A stretch of 60,416 nucleotides of DNA from NCBI RefSeq assembly GCF_000378445.1, contig NZ_KB899710.1:1-60416 (forward strand), given 5' to 3'. Positions 8,715-17,328 of the stretch are shown piece by piece. Each line of letters begins with the position of its first letter. Within the stretch, counting starts at the first letter, position 1. Position numbers and translations under genes: made by a program. The notes beneath the pieces are model-generated. The model was given only the letters and a program-made list of their open reading frames with translations, made no database searches and was not told the origin of the DNA. The DNA comes from Deinococcus aquatilis DSM 23025 (GTDB lineage Bacteria; Deinococcota; Deinococci; Deinococcales; Deinococcaceae).

Positions 8715-8803
8715 AACCCCCCAGTTGGCTTCGCCGCCAGCCCGAGCACCAAGCTTTAGTCCTCCCCTTTAAGGGGGGGCGTTGCGTCAGCAACGGGGGG
8801 GTT
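8715..8803 (+). repeat. Family A small repeat, copy A1
   Basis: The copy is bounded by AACCCCCC (8715-8722) and GGGGGGTT (8796-8803). Inside are a TGGCTTCGCCGCCA mini-hairpin near the left end, a CTCCCCTTTAAGGGGGG segment, and the conserved hairpin CGTTGC-GTCA-GCAACG near the right end. Related copies lie at 44580-44724 (inverted) and 50000-50097. A1 lacks part of the middle seen in the other two. Confidence 0.85.
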
Positions 8804-8857
8804 GGGTCGCCCAGCCTTCAAGGAATGGCCTACCTACGCGTTTTCACTGACCGTTCC

Positions 8858-10414
8858 TTACGGAATCTCCACTTCCCCCCGCCACCCCGCAGGCCGCTTC
8901 AGCAGCAGCTTTAGCGGGGTTTCGCCGTGCTTCAGCAGATAGGTCAGAAAGTTCATTTCGCGTTCTTGCGGTGTGCCGTTCGGCAACAGATGATCTTTGA
9001 GGCGGGTCAGTTGGCCGCTGCGGTCATTTTCCTGCCTTGCCAGTGCGCGGGCGGCCAACATCTGAAGGTGGGCAACTCGGGCGGTGGTGCGGGTGCGGGT
9101 GCGGGCGGCGGCTCCTTCCAGCGTGGGATCGAGGGCCGCGATTTCGGCGGTCAGGGCGTGCAGATCGGCGTCGAGGGCGCTGAGGCGTTCGGCGGTCACG
9201 GCTCCGGCCTGACGCTCCTGCGCCAGAGAGCGGCCCAGCACGCCTTCCGGGTCGGCCTGCACCTGCGCGGCGGTGGCGTTCAGGCGGCGCAGCAGGCGGG
9301 CCACATTGGGTTCCAGCCACGTCACGCTCAGGCGGGGCCACAGCAGCGGTTGCGCCAATCCATGCAGCGGGTACACCTCTTTGAGCTGTGCGCCGTAGGC
9401 AATTTCGCCGGGGCCGACCACAAAGGCGGCGGTGGGCAGCAGCGCGTCCTGCACGGTGGGGCGCAGGCCAGCCGCCGGAGTCAGGCGCGAGGGATCGGCG
9501 TCCAATACGGCCAGCAGGTCGGCTTTGGCGTAGCTGCGGGTTTCGGTCTCGAAGGTTCGGCCTTCCAGTCGCAGCAATCGGCGCTGGCCGTCTTCTTCCT
9601 CTATAAAGAGGTTGGTGGCCCCGGCGGGGCGGCGCAGTTGCGGCACGAAGCCCCGGCGTTCCAGCGCGGCGGCGGCGGCTTCTATGCGGGCCGAACTTTC
9701 CAGCGGGCGCTCCAGCTCGCGGGCCAGCGTGGGGGCCATCAGGCGGGCCAGCGCGGGATGCAGAGGATCGAGCACCAGCAGGCCAGCCGGGGCCAGCAGC
9801 CCGTGAATCAGGCGGGCAAACACATCGGCGTAACTGCCGCCCGCAGCCAGCGCCCGTTCGACTCTGGCCCGCACGGCGGCCACATACTCTTTGGGGGCGT
9901 CGAAGGCGTCCAGCAGGGCCATCACCTGCTCGGTCCAGTCTGGTCGCCATGCCACGCGGCCCACGGGTACGCCTTCCGGCACATCCAAGGTCAGGTGGTG
10001 CAGCTTCTCGGAGTGATCCAGCAGCGTCGTAGAGGCCACTTCTGCCGCGTCGTGATCCTGGCTGGCGATCCAGTACACCGCCACCACGGGCACGTCCTCG
10101 GTGTGCAGTTCGCTCGCCAGCAGCGCCGCGCCTGCGCCCTTGTGCACGCTGTAGGCTGGCCCGGTCAGCAGTCCGGCTTGCTGCCCCGTGACCACCACGC
10201 GGGAGGCCGGGTGCGCCAACTGCGTCAGGGCTGCCTCGCTGTGGGCGTCCAGCGTGCCCAGATCGTGGTGATAGGCCCGCAGCGCCGCTGCCAGTGCTGC
10301 CCGATCTATGTCGGGCCGCGTTTCGGCCAGTGCCGCCGCCGTATCGCCCGCCCGCAGCCGGATAAATTCTGCCAATTCGCCTGCTCGGTAAGCTGTTGCC
10401 AAATCTGCCGCCAT
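8858..10414 (-). CDS. bshC: Bacillithiol biosynthesis cysteine-adding enzyme
   Basis: BshC adds cysteine to glucosaminyl-malate in the last step of bacillithiol synthesis, the main low-molecular-weight thiol of Deinococcus and Bacillus. Family marks are SRVVVTGQQAGLLTGPAYSV at about 73-92 and WIASQDHDAAEVAS at about 120. The later DALLPTAAFVVGPGEIAYGA and FLTYLLKHGETPL near the C-terminus are also family-like. Length is 518 aa, close to the usual 520-540. The C-terminal part before the end holds a predicted coiled coil (LSALDADLHALTAEIAALDP). The other bacillithiol genes are not in the window. A long open frame on the opposite strand is only its shadow. Confidence 0.95.
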   Translation of the reverse strand: MAADLATAYRAGELAEFIRLRAGDTAAALAETRPDIDRAALAAALRAYHHDLGTLDAHSEAALTQLAHPASRVVVTGQQAGLLTGPAYSVHKGAGAALLASELHTEDVPVVAVYWIASQDHDAAEVASTTLLDHSEKLHHLTLDVPEGVPVGRVAWRPDWTEQVMALLDAFDAPKEYVAAVRARVERALAAGGSYADVFARLIHGLLAPAGLLVLDPLHPALARLMAPTLARELERPLESSARIEAAAAALERRGFVPQLRRPAGATNLFIEEEDGQRRLLRLEGRTFETETRSYAKADLLAVLDADPSRLTPAAGLRPTVQDALLPTAAFVVGPGEIAYGAQLKEVYPLHGLAQPLLWPRLSVTWLEPNVARLLRRLNATAAQVQADPEGVLGRSLAQERQAGAVTAERLSALDADLHALTAEIAALDPTLEGAAARTRTRTTARVAHLQMLAARALARQENDRSGQLTRLKDHLLPNGTPQEREMNFLTYLLKHGETPLKLLLKRPAGWRGEVEIP

Positions 10415-10703
10415 CCGCTGCGCCCCTTCTGTTTACCGTTTGGGCCAAAGTAATGCGTGCCAGACGGAAGAATCTTGGATTTAAGTCCTCCACCGTCCCA
10501 TATGCGGAAGAATCAACCCATGCACGTTAAAGCACCGCAAAACTTAAAGCAACAATGCGGGTAGGGCATCTGGAAAGTGGGACGTAGGTTGTGGGCAGCA
10601 GGAAAGGCGTGGTGGGCGCAGAATTTATATTCTGATCAAGGAGCTGTGAGAGCAGGGGAGCTTTACAGAGCATGAATCCTCTGGCCCAAAATTCGCTGCC
10701 TGC
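10415..10703. other. Intergenic region between bshC and the Crp/Fnr gene
   Basis: Spacer of 289 bases between two minus-strand genes. It holds two CGGAAGAATC words (around 10467 and 10505) and a G/T-rich stretch, GTGGGACGTAGGTTGTGGG. It should contain the bshC promoter, but no hexamer pair is convincing. No terminator for the regulator gene was seen. Confidence 0.4.
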
Positions 10704-11378
10704 CTAGCGCAGCGGCTCCCGCGTGGCCTGCTGCAACCCGGTGCGGTCAGTCAGGATGATTCGGCGGTAGCCCAGATCCAGCAGCCCACGGGTGCGGAAG
10801 TCACCCAGCAATTTGGTGATGGTTTCGCGGGTGCTGCCCACCACATGCGCCAGATCCTGATGAGAAACGCGCTCGCGCAGGGCCAGCGTGCCGCCTTCGG
10901 GCCAGGGGCCTTCGCGCTCGGCCAGGTTCAGCAGGGCCAGGGCCAGGCGCTGAGACACTTCCAGAAAGACGAGTCCGGCCAGCCGTTCCTGCACACCCCG
11001 CGTTTGCCGCGTGACCTGTTCGGTGAGGGCCACCCCCACGGGCGGATAGGTGCGGGTCAGGCGAGACAGGGTTTCCTGGCCGATCATCAGGGTCTCCGTA
11101 TCGTCCATCGCTTCGGCATACACGCCGTACCGTTCGTTTTGCAGCAGGGTAGAGGCTCCGAGCAGCGCACCCGCGCCGTGAACGTCCAGCGTGACTTCGC
11201 GTGCGCCGGAACCGAGGCGGTACAGCCTGACCGTACCGCGCGTGAGCAGGTGCAGCGTTTCGGCGGGGTCTTCGGGATGAAACAGCAGCCCACCCCGCGC
11301 CCAGCGCCCCACCCGTCCTGCCGCCACCATCTGCGCCTGAGCGTCTGCGGGCAAAACTCCAAAAACACCGGGCAACAT
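10704..11378 (-). CDS. Crp/Fnr-family transcription regulator
   Basis: A 224-residue regulator with an N-terminal cyclic-nucleotide-binding-like beta domain (about residues 10-120, with FHPEDPAETLHLLTRGTVRL and ERYGVYAEAMDDTETLMI). A dimer helix follows, then a C-terminal winged helix-turn-helix near 165-196 (VSHQDLAHVVGSTRETITKL, then LGDFRTRGLLDL). No Fnr-type cysteine cluster is present, so oxygen sensing through iron-sulfur is unlikely. The ATG at 11378 follows a CATACT box after 7 bases (leaderless layout). Its gene is divergent from the glycosyltransferase gene, with only about 100 bases shared between the starts, so it may act on that promoter. The effector is unknown. Confidence 0.9.
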   Translation of the reverse strand: MLPGVFGVLPADAQAQMVAAGRVGRWARGGLLFHPEDPAETLHLLTRGTVRLYRLGSGAREVTLDVHGAGALLGASTLLQNERYGVYAEAMDDTETLMIGQETLSRLTRTYPPVGVALTEQVTRQTRGVQERLAGLVFLEVSQRLALALLNLAEREGPWPEGGTLALRERVSHQDLAHVVGSTRETITKLLGDFRTRGLLDLGYRRIILTDRTGLQQATREPLR

Positions 11379-11481
11379 GCCCCGCAGTATGCCGCAAGCG
11401 GGCCAGAAGTTGGCGGGGGTATGTGGGGGAGGCCTTCTCTGTTGGCCCAAACCGGCCCCTGCCCCTTACAATCGGCCCAGC

Positions 11482-12276
11482 ATGACCAACGCCCGCCCCG
11501 CCGAATCTTCCAACCCGCGCCTTCCGAATTCTTCCCGCTTGGAACTGTTCGGGCTGCCGCTGGACGTGATTTCTCTGGATGCCACCCTGGATCTGCTGGG
11601 CGAGTGGATGTTCAGGCAATCCCGCGCCCCGCACACGGTCGTCACGCTGAACCCCGAATTGATCGTGCAGTCGCGCAGCCACCCGGAATTTGCCAACGCG
11701 GTTCAGATTGCCGATCTGGTCACCGCAGACGGCGTGGGCATCGTGTACGCCGCCCGCCAACTGCACGGCGTGGAGGTGCCGCGTGCTCCCGGTTTCGACA
11801 TCGTAGCGGGGCTGATGAAGCGCCACGGGGCCGATCTGAGGGTGTTTTTCCTGGGTGCAAAACCGGGTGTGGCCGAGGTTGCCGCCCAGAACGCGGCCCG
11901 CGATTACGGCATTACGGTGGCGGGCGTGCACCACGGCTACTTCGATCTGCCCGAAGACCAGCGCGTGGCCGATCTGGTGGGGGCCAGCAACGCCCATCTG
12001 GTGCTGACGGCAATGGGTGGTGGGCGGCAGGAAACCTTTAACCAGTACTGGCGGCAGGTGCTGAATGCCCCCGTGCTGATCGGCTGCGGCGGCGTGATCG
12101 ACGTGCTGGCCGGAACTGCCGACCTTGCCCCCGCGTGGACGCGCAAAATGGGCGTGGAATGGATCTGGCGCGTGGTCGGAGACCGCAAACGCTGGAACCG
12201 TGCGCCCCGGCTGGCCCAGTTCGTGGGGCTGGTGCGAGCAGAAAAGAAGCGGCTGGGGCGAGAAAAAAGCGTGTGA
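11482..12276 (+). CDS. WecG/TagA/CpsF-family glycosyltransferase
   Basis: A 264-residue enzyme of the GT26 family, which transfers a sugar from a nucleotide donor to a lipid-linked acceptor in surface polysaccharide or teichoic-acid-like synthesis at the inner membrane face. Family marks are TLNPELIVQSRSHPEFANAV (about 55) and ADLVTADGVGIVYAARQL (about 75). Further along are FFLGAKPGVAEVAA, AMGGGRQETF and the C-terminal GVEWIWRVVGDRKRW. The ATG at 11482 lies 9 bases after TACAAT (11467-11472). It stands alone, divergent from the Crp/Fnr gene. The exact polymer is unknown. Confidence 0.92.
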   Translation: MTNARPAESSNPRLPNSSRLELFGLPLDVISLDATLDLLGEWMFRQSRAPHTVVTLNPELIVQSRSHPEFANAVQIADLVTADGVGIVYAARQLHGVEVPRAPGFDIVAGLMKRHGADLRVFFLGAKPGVAEVAAQNAARDYGITVAGVHHGYFDLPEDQRVADLVGASNAHLVLTAMGGGRQETFNQYWRQVLNAPVLIGCGGVIDVLAGTADLAPAWTRKMGVEWIWRVVGDRKRWNRAPRLAQFVGLVRAEKKRLGREKSV

Positions 12277-12459
12277 GGGTCTAAGAAGGGTGATTCACCT
12301 CTCCCCTCTGTCAGCGCAGCTTTACGAGTCTTCTCAAAGCTGAGGGTCAGAACGCACCCGCCCAAATGCCTTGGCCCCTTGATCTTCATTCCCTTGGGAC
12401 ATTGAGACCAAGCCCCCTTCCCCGTCCTCATCTCACGGACAGTCGCCCGCCAAGTTGCC

Positions 12460-12465
12460 TATACT
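12460..12465 (+). promoter_or_regulatory. Leaderless -10 box of sdaAB
   Basis: TATACT ends 6 bases before the ATG at 12472. A TTG-type -35 box is not obvious. The spacer upstream (12277-12459) has a CAGCTTT/AAAGCTG inverted repeat near 12318-12343. Part of it (CAGCTTTACGAGTC) resembles a segment inside family A copy A2. Confidence 0.65.
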
Positions 12466-12471
12466 GCCCGC

Positions 12472-13137
12472 ATGTCCCTTCTTGACATGATCGGTCCCGT
12501 GATGATCGGGCCGAGCAGCAGCCACACCGCTGGCGCGTGCCGCCTCGGGTTGGTGGCCCACCACCTGTTGGGCGAGGCTCCGCGCACGGCCCGCATTGGC
12601 CTGCACGCCAGCTTTGCCAAAACGGGGCGGGGTCACGGCACACATCTGGCGCTGGTGGCGGGTCTGCTGGGCTTCTTGCCCGACGATCCCCGCCTGCCGG
12701 GTGCCTTTGCCGAAGCAGAAAAAGCCGGTCTGAAGGTCGAATTCCATGACGTGGATCTGGGTGACGTGCATCCCAACACGGCCCAGATCGATCTGAAGGG
12801 CGACACACAGAGCGTCATGGTGATAGGCAGCAGCACAGGCGGCGGCATCATCCGGGTGGGCAGCGTGCAGGGCTTCAAGGTGGATTTTGATGCTTCTCAG
12901 CCCACGCTTTTGCTGCGTTACGTGGATACCATCGGCGTGATTGCCCGCGTCGCCACCACCCTCGCCGCCGATGGAGCCAACATCGCTGCACTGACCTGTG
13001 CCCGCGAAAAACGGGGCGGAGACGCGCTGCTGGCGATAGAACTGGATCAACCCCTCAGCGAACCCGCCCTGAATTTTGTGCGGGCCTGGGCGGGTATGGC
13101 CTGGACGCGGATGCTGCCGAAGCTGATGGATGGGTAA
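12472..13137 (+). CDS. sdaAB: L-serine dehydratase, iron-sulfur type, beta subunit
   Basis: Small subunit of the two-component L-serine ammonia-lyase that converts serine to pyruvate and ammonia. The 221 residues begin [20 protein letters not shown], which contains the serine-binding SSSHTAG motif. A C-terminal ACT domain (about 145-195, [20 protein letters not shown] and [20 protein letters not shown]) is typical and may bind serine. The catalytic alpha subunit follows 156 bases downstream on the same strand. Confidence 0.96.
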   Translation: MSLLDMIGPVMIGPSSSHTAGACRLGLVAHHLLGEAPRTARIGLHASFAKTGRGHGTHLALVAGLLGFLPDDPRLPGAFAEAEKAGLKVEFHDVDLGDVHPNTAQIDLKGDTQSVMVIGSSTGGGIIRVGSVQGFKVDFDASQPTLLLRYVDTIGVIARVATTLAADGANIAALTCAREKRGGDALLAIELDQPLSEPALNFVRAWAGMAWTRMLPKLMDG

Positions 13138-13144
13138 AGGCGGT

Positions 13145-13272
13145 GAGTGGTGAGTAGTGAGTAGTCAGTGGGAAGGTCAAAAGCCTTAAAACTAGCTGGC
13201 TCTCTTTCTCTAGCTCACCCCGATCTTTACCTCCCTTTCCCCGACCCACTCCCCACTCACTACTGACCACTG
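13145..13272. repeat. Imperfect inverted repeat in the sdaAB-sdaAA gap
   Basis: Bases 13145-13172 (a run of GAGTGGTGAGTAGTGAG type) match the reverse complement of 13245-13272 at 23 of 28 positions. The pair could form a large stem-loop inside the sda transcript, ending just before the GGAG ribosome site of sdaAA. It might reduce or tune alpha-subunit expression. Confidence 0.65.
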
Positions 13273-13293
13273 ACTCTCCGAAGGAGACTGAAA

Positions 13294-14184
13294 ATGCTGA
13301 CCCTCACCGACCTGATGAACGCCCCGGCCCCGGCTTCCGGCTGGGTGCTGGCCCAAGACTGCGAAGAGACCGGGCTGGACCCCGCCGATATTCGCGCTGA
13401 AATGGCCCGCCGGATCGGAGAAATGCGGGACAGCATAGAGCGGGGACTGAGCAGCGACGCCAAAAGCATCACGGGCATGGTGGGCTGGAATGCCAAGGGG
13501 CTGTGGGACGCGCCCGACGCCCTGAATGCCCCGCTGATTCGCCGGGTGCAGGCCTACGCGATGGCCGTCAACGAGGAAAACGCCCGCATGGGCCGCATCG
13601 TAGCTGCCCCCACCGCCGGAAGTGCCGGAACCATTCCCGGTGCGCTGCTGGGTGTGGCCGACCATCTGGGCATTCCCGACGAACGCCTCGTAGACCCGAT
13701 GATTCTGGCGGCGGGCGTGGGCAAAGCCATCAGCAAACGCATGTTCATTTCGGGCGCGGCGGGCGGGTGTCAGGCAGAGATTGGATCAAGTGCGGCGATG
13801 GCGGCGGCGGCTGTCACCGAACTTCTGGGCGGCAGTCCCCGCGCCTGTATCCACGCGGCCAGCCTCGCCCTGATGAATACCATCGGTCTGGTCTGCGATC
13901 CGGTGGGCGGATATGTAGAAGTACCGTGCGTGAGCCGGAATGCCTTCTTTGCCGTTCACGCCGTCAGTGCCGCGCAGTTGGCGTTGGCGCAACTGGAATC
14001 GTTCATTCCGCCCGATGAGGTGGTGGGCGCAATGGCACAGGTAGGCCGCATGATGCCCGCTCAACTGCGCGAAACGGCGGAAGGTGGCCTTGCACAAACG
14101 CCCACCGGATTGGCCGTGACCGCCTGCATGGAAGGCCGCCAACCCGACGAGGGCGGCGGCATGATTGAATTGCCGATGGCGTAG
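13294..14184 (+). CDS. sdaAA: L-serine dehydratase, iron-sulfur type, alpha subunit
   Basis: Catalytic subunit carrying the [4Fe-4S] cluster for serine deamination. Cluster cysteines are likely those in [13 protein letters not shown] (about residue 155) and [14 protein letters not shown] (about 207-219). Other family marks are [18 protein letters not shown] and [14 protein letters not shown]. The 296 residues fit the alpha subunit of split enzymes. An AAGGAGA ribosome site lies 7 bases before the ATG. It pairs with sdaAB just upstream. Confidence 0.96.
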   Translation: MLTLTDLMNAPAPASGWVLAQDCEETGLDPADIRAEMARRIGEMRDSIERGLSSDAKSITGMVGWNAKGLWDAPDALNAPLIRRVQAYAMAVNEENARMGRIVAAPTAGSAGTIPGALLGVADHLGIPDERLVDPMILAAGVGKAISKRMFISGAAGGCQAEIGSSAAMAAAAVTELLGGSPRACIHAASLALMNTIGLVCDPVGGYVEVPCVSRNAFFAVHAVSAAQLALAQLESFIPPDEVVGAMAQVGRMMPAQLRETAEGGLAQTPTGLAVTACMEGRQPDEGGGMIELPMA

Positions 14185-14227
14185 GGGAGAGCCTGCACCA
14201 TCGGTCAGATCGGCTCGTTGAGTGCTC

Positions 14228-14233
14228 TACAGT
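14228..14233 (+). promoter_or_regulatory. Leaderless -10 box of the broken methyltransferase gene
   Basis: TACAGT ends 7 bases before the ATG at 14241, the leaderless layout. The promoter still looks intact although the gene behind it is interrupted. Confidence 0.55.
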
Positions 14234-14240
14234 ACCTCCC

Positions 14241-15047
14241 ATGACCGCCAATCATCCCGCCGAGGTCGCCGCGCAGTACGCCACCGAACAGCACTTGCGT
14301 ACCCGTATCGATACGCATGTGCGCTACAGCGTCGGCCCCGAATTAGAGGCGACTTTTGACGGACTGTTGCGGCTGAATGGACAAGAAATCTTGCTGGATG
14401 TAGGCACAGGCCCGGGCGAGTTTCCCGGGCGTTTGCGGGCGCGGGGCCACACCGGGCGCTTGGTCGGCGTTGATCTGTCGGCGGGCATGGTGGAGCAGGC
14501 CCGTGCCCATCAGTCCGGCGTGGAATTCATGCAGGCCAGCGCCGATGCCCTGCCTTTTGCCGACGCCACTCTTGATGTGGTCACGGCCCGCCACATGCTC
14601 TACCACGTACCAGACGTGACCGCTGCCCTCAAAGAATTTCGGCGGGTATTGAAGCCGGGTGGCCGCTTTTTGGCCGTGACCAATTCCAGTACCTATATGG
14701 CCGAATTGTGAGCAGTGGTGGCCGAAGCTGCCATTCTGGAACCGTCGCTGGAGGCAGTGCGGGTTGGGCAGGGCACTCATGCAGCGGCGTTTTCGGAACT
14801 GAACGGGGAAGAGCAGGTACGGGACGTGTTCGGCAATGTCGAGGTCAGCTTTTCGCAGAGTGCGCTGATCTTTCCAGATGCCCAGCCGGTGCTGAATTAT
14901 CTGGCCTCCATTCCTGCATGGCACAAGTTATCCGCGCCAGAGCAGGAGCGCGGGCGGGCGGCGCTGGGTCAAGTGCTGCGGCCCCTGCTTCAAGACGAGA
15001 ACTGGCGGGTGTCCAAAACCCTGGTCTTTCTGTCGGCCCAGCGGTAA
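14241..15047 (+). pseudogene. Class I SAM-dependent methyltransferase interrupted by an in-frame TGA
   Basis: The first part (156 codons) holds a complete SAM-binding core: LLDVGTGPGEFPGRLRARGH (motif I, about residue 51), VGVDLSAGMVEQA and ASADALPFADATLDVV. The later motif LKEFRRVLKPGGRFLAVTNS is also present. A TGA at 14709-14711 ends it after MAEL. The same frame then stays open for another 111 codons to 15047 with plausible coding sequence (VRDVFGNVEVSFSQSALIFP, ENWRVSKTLVFLSA). This is what a single TGG-to-TGA or similar change in a gene of about 268 codons would leave. The GTG at 14715 could restart the second part. Whether the truncated product works is unknown, since the core fold is nearly complete without the tail. 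The substrate is not recognisable. Confidence 0.75.
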
Positions 15048-15051
15048 TTTT

Positions 15052-15735
15052 TTAGACTGGTACGCCCAATCCCAGCGCCTCCCGTAATTCCTCGTGCGTG
15101 TGCAGAATACGTCCTGCGCCTGCTGCGGTCAGGGCTGCCGCGCCACTGGGGTGGGCGTGCCCGCCTGCCAACAAGCCCCACACTGCCGCGCCCGCTGCGG
15201 CTCCGGCCATCACGCCTGTGGCGCTGTCTTCTATGACCACGCAGCGCTCTGGGGAAACGCCCAACTGTGCGGCGGCGTGCAGGTACAGATCCGGTTTGGG
15301 CTTGCCGCGCCCGCCCACGCTGGCCGGGTCGTAAGCGTGCTGGCCCACCAATTCGGCCAACCCCCCCGAGGCCAACTTGAGGTGCAGGCGGGTGCGCTCG
15401 GAGTTGCTGGCAACCGCGAAGGGCAGCCCCGCCGCGTGCAGGGCCTCCAACGTTTCCCGCGCTCCCTCGATGGCGGGCACAGCCTGAAAAGCTGCCGCCA
15501 AGCGTGTATCCATCGTCTGCACAAAAGTGTCGGGCCGCTGCCAGCCGTGATCGCTGGACAGCCAGTCGAAGAGGGCTGCGTGCGTGCTGCCCACCGCCCG
15601 CGCCATAAAGTTCTCTCGGTTCATGGTCAGGCCATGCTCGGCCAGCAGGTCTACCCAGACGTTGGCGGCCAACAGTTCGCTATCGACCAGCACGCCGTCC
15701 AGATCAAATAGCACCGCTCCTATTTCAGGCCTCAT
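15052..15735 (-). CDS. HAD-superfamily hydrolase (phosphoglycolate/beta-phosphoglucomutase type)
   Basis: A 227-residue HAD-IA phosphatase or phosphomutase. The catalytic motif is [13 protein letters not shown] at about 8-20 (nucleophile first Asp, acid second Asp). Motif II is in [12 protein letters not shown], motif III Lys in [12 protein letters not shown], and motif IV in [20 protein letters not shown] helical cap lies between motifs I and II. The substrate cannot be fixed from sequence; sugar phosphates or phosphoglycolate are typical. The ATG at 15735 overlaps the stop codon of the HIT gene, so the pair is translationally coupled. Confidence 0.9.
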   Translation of the reverse strand: MRPEIGAVLFDLDGVLVDSELLAANVWVDLLAEHGLTMNRENFMARAVGSTHAALFDWLSSDHGWQRPDTFVQTMDTRLAAAFQAVPAIEGARETLEALHAAGLPFAVASNSERTRLHLKLASGGLAELVGQHAYDPASVGGRGKPKPDLYLHAAAQLGVSPERCVVIEDSATGVMAGAAAGAAVWGLLAGGHAHPSGAAALTAAGAGRILHTHEELREALGLGVPV

Positions 15736-16079
15736 TCGGTATCGCTCTCGGGGCCGTTTTGCCAGCCGGCCAGAATGTGAATGTGGGTATGAAACACCAC
15801 CTGCCCGCCACCCTCGCCGCAGTTCACGACCAGGCGGTAATCGTCGGCGTGTTCGCGGGCCACTTTCGTTGCCGTCAGCCACAGGCGGCCCAGTTCGGCG
15901 GCGTCGGTGATGTCGTCCAGGCGCTCGGTGTGGCGCTTGGGAATCACCAGCAGGTGAATCGGTGCTTTGGGCGCGATATCGCGGATGGCAATAAATTCCT
16001 GATCCTCGAAGACAATTTCGGCGGGAATGTCCCGGTCAATAATTCGCTCGAAAATGGTGCGGCCCCGGTTGGCAGTCAT
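15732..16079 (-). CDS. HIT-family (histidine triad) nucleotide-binding protein
   Basis: A 115-residue HINT-type nucleotide hydrolase or transferase, acting on AMP-amidate-like substrates. The histidine triad [12 protein letters not shown] lies near residue 95-106 (HxHxH), and the N-terminal segment [20 protein letters not shown] is typical. Its TGA overlaps the ATG of the HAD hydrolase gene. The two are often found together in nucleotide salvage contexts, but this is inference. Confidence 0.94.
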   Translation of the reverse strand: MTANRGRTIFERIIDRDIPAEIVFEDQEFIAIRDIAPKAPIHLLVIPKRHTERLDDITDAAELGRLWLTATKVAREHADDYRLVVNCGEGGGQVVFHTHIHILAGWQNGPESDTE

Positions 16080-16207
16080 GCGGGTAGCTTATACGGATTC
16101 TGCCGAAGCGCCCAGAGGTTTGCTTGTCCAGTGGGGCCGGGGGAGATTGCCTTTCGTCTTCCCTCATGCGCCGCCTTGTCCCGGTCTGTTCACGGCAAAC
16201 TCTGGGT

Positions 16208-17245
16208 ATGAGCCGCAAGCAGACATCCAGAAAACCCCGAGTCAAGAAAAGGATGCTTCCGCGCAGGCTGCTGCTGGTGGCGGGGCTGGCTGCATTGGTG
16301 GGCCGCCGCGCCCTGAAAACGCCCGCCGACCTGACCGGAAAATCGGTGCTGATCACGGGCGGGTCGCGGGGGCTGGGGCTGGCGCTGGGCCGCGAATTTG
16401 CCGCACGGGGCGCTCACCTGACCCTGATGGCCCGCGACGCCGCTGAACTGGGCCGCGCCGCTGCTGATCTGCGGGGCCGGGGCGCACGCGTGCTCACGGT
16501 GGCTGGAGACGTGACCGTGGATGCCGACATCGCCCGCGCCCTCGATGCCACCGAAGCCGAATATGGGCGGCTGGACGTACTGGCGAACGTGGCAGGCATC
16601 ATCCAGACCGGGCCGCTGGCGAACATGACCGAGGCCGATTTCCGGGACATCATGGAGGTCAATACCTTTGGCCCCCTCAAGATGACCCGCGCCGCGCTGC
16701 CGCTGCTGAGGGCCGTGCGGGGGCGGGTGTTGCTGGTGGCCTCGGTGGGGGGCAAGGTGGGCATTCCTCACCTCGCGCCATATTCGGTCAGCAAATTTGC
16801 GTTGGTGGGCTTGGGGCAGGTGTTGCGGGCAGAACTGGCCCCCGAAGGCGTCACCGTCACCACGGTCTGCCCCGGCCTGATGCAGACGGGCAGTGCTCGC
16901 AACGCCACCGTGAAGGGCCAACATACCCGTGAATACGCGCTGTTTGCCACGCTGGACAACCTGCCAGTCATCTCCATGTCTGCCCCGGAAGCGGCCCGCC
17001 GAATGGTGAATGCCACCGTGCGCGGCGACGCTGAAGCTATGATCGGTGGCCCCGCCATGCTGCTCAGAACAGCGCAGGCCATTGCCCCGCAACTCACCGC
17101 CGATCTGATGGCCCTGGGCAACCGTTTCTTGCCCCGGCCCACGCCCAGTAATCGGGGTGTTACAGGCAAAAACGCCGAAACACAGATCACCCAGAAAAAT
17201 CCGATCAAGCGGGCAGCTGAGGCGGAATTCAACGAGGCCGAATAA
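16208..17245 (+). CDS. Short-chain dehydrogenase/reductase with N-terminal hydrophobic segment
   Basis: An NAD(P)-dependent oxidoreductase of the SDR family. The nucleotide-binding motif is [15 protein letters not shown] (about residue 47-61), followed by [10 protein letters not shown] and the catalytic YSVSK (about 197-201) with an upstream Ser in LLVASVGGK. The 345 residues exceed the usual 250 because of a basic N-terminus plus [12 protein letters not shown] (a likely membrane anchor, residues about 20-33) and a C-terminal tail ending AEAEFNEAE. The ATG at 16208 is preferred since it begins [14 protein letters not shown], a basic flank ahead of the hydrophobic segment. The substrate is unknown. 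Confidence 0.88.
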   Translation: MSRKQTSRKPRVKKRMLPRRLLLVAGLAALVGRRALKTPADLTGKSVLITGGSRGLGLALGREFAARGAHLTLMARDAAELGRAAADLRGRGARVLTVAGDVTVDADIARALDATEAEYGRLDVLANVAGIIQTGPLANMTEADFRDIMEVNTFGPLKMTRAALPLLRAVRGRVLLVASVGGKVGIPHLAPYSVSKFALVGLGQVLRAELAPEGVTVTTVCPGLMQTGSARNATVKGQHTREYALFATLDNLPVISMSAPEAARRMVNATVRGDAEAMIGGPAMLLRTAQAIAPQLTADLMALGNRFLPRPTPSNRGVTGKNAETQITQKNPIKRAAEAEFNEAE

Positions 17246-17328
17246 CTGAGGCTGGCCCATCTCAGGGCCGGGTCTCAGAGCTTCCTGTCCTTAATCCCGG
17301 CCTACAGCCACCACTGACTGAATGCTGC

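Noticed and set aside
8927..10453. 508-codon open frame on the plus strand opposite bshC
   Set aside because: Low-complexity Gly/Gln/His-rich translation typical of the antisense frame in high-GC genes; bshC on the other strand is unmistakable.
12318..12343. CAGCTTT/AAAGCTG hairpin resembling a segment of repeat copy A2
   Set aside because: Similarity is about 14 bases; could be chance or a relic, so not listed as a repeat copy.
13141..13293. Possible integron or attC-like site
   Set aside because: Arms are low-complexity GAGTAGT and there is no integrase; better seen as an inverted repeat only.
16090..16102. TATACGGATTCTG, similar to a family B end
   Set aside because: Only 11 matching bases with no core or hairpin; too short to call a copy.
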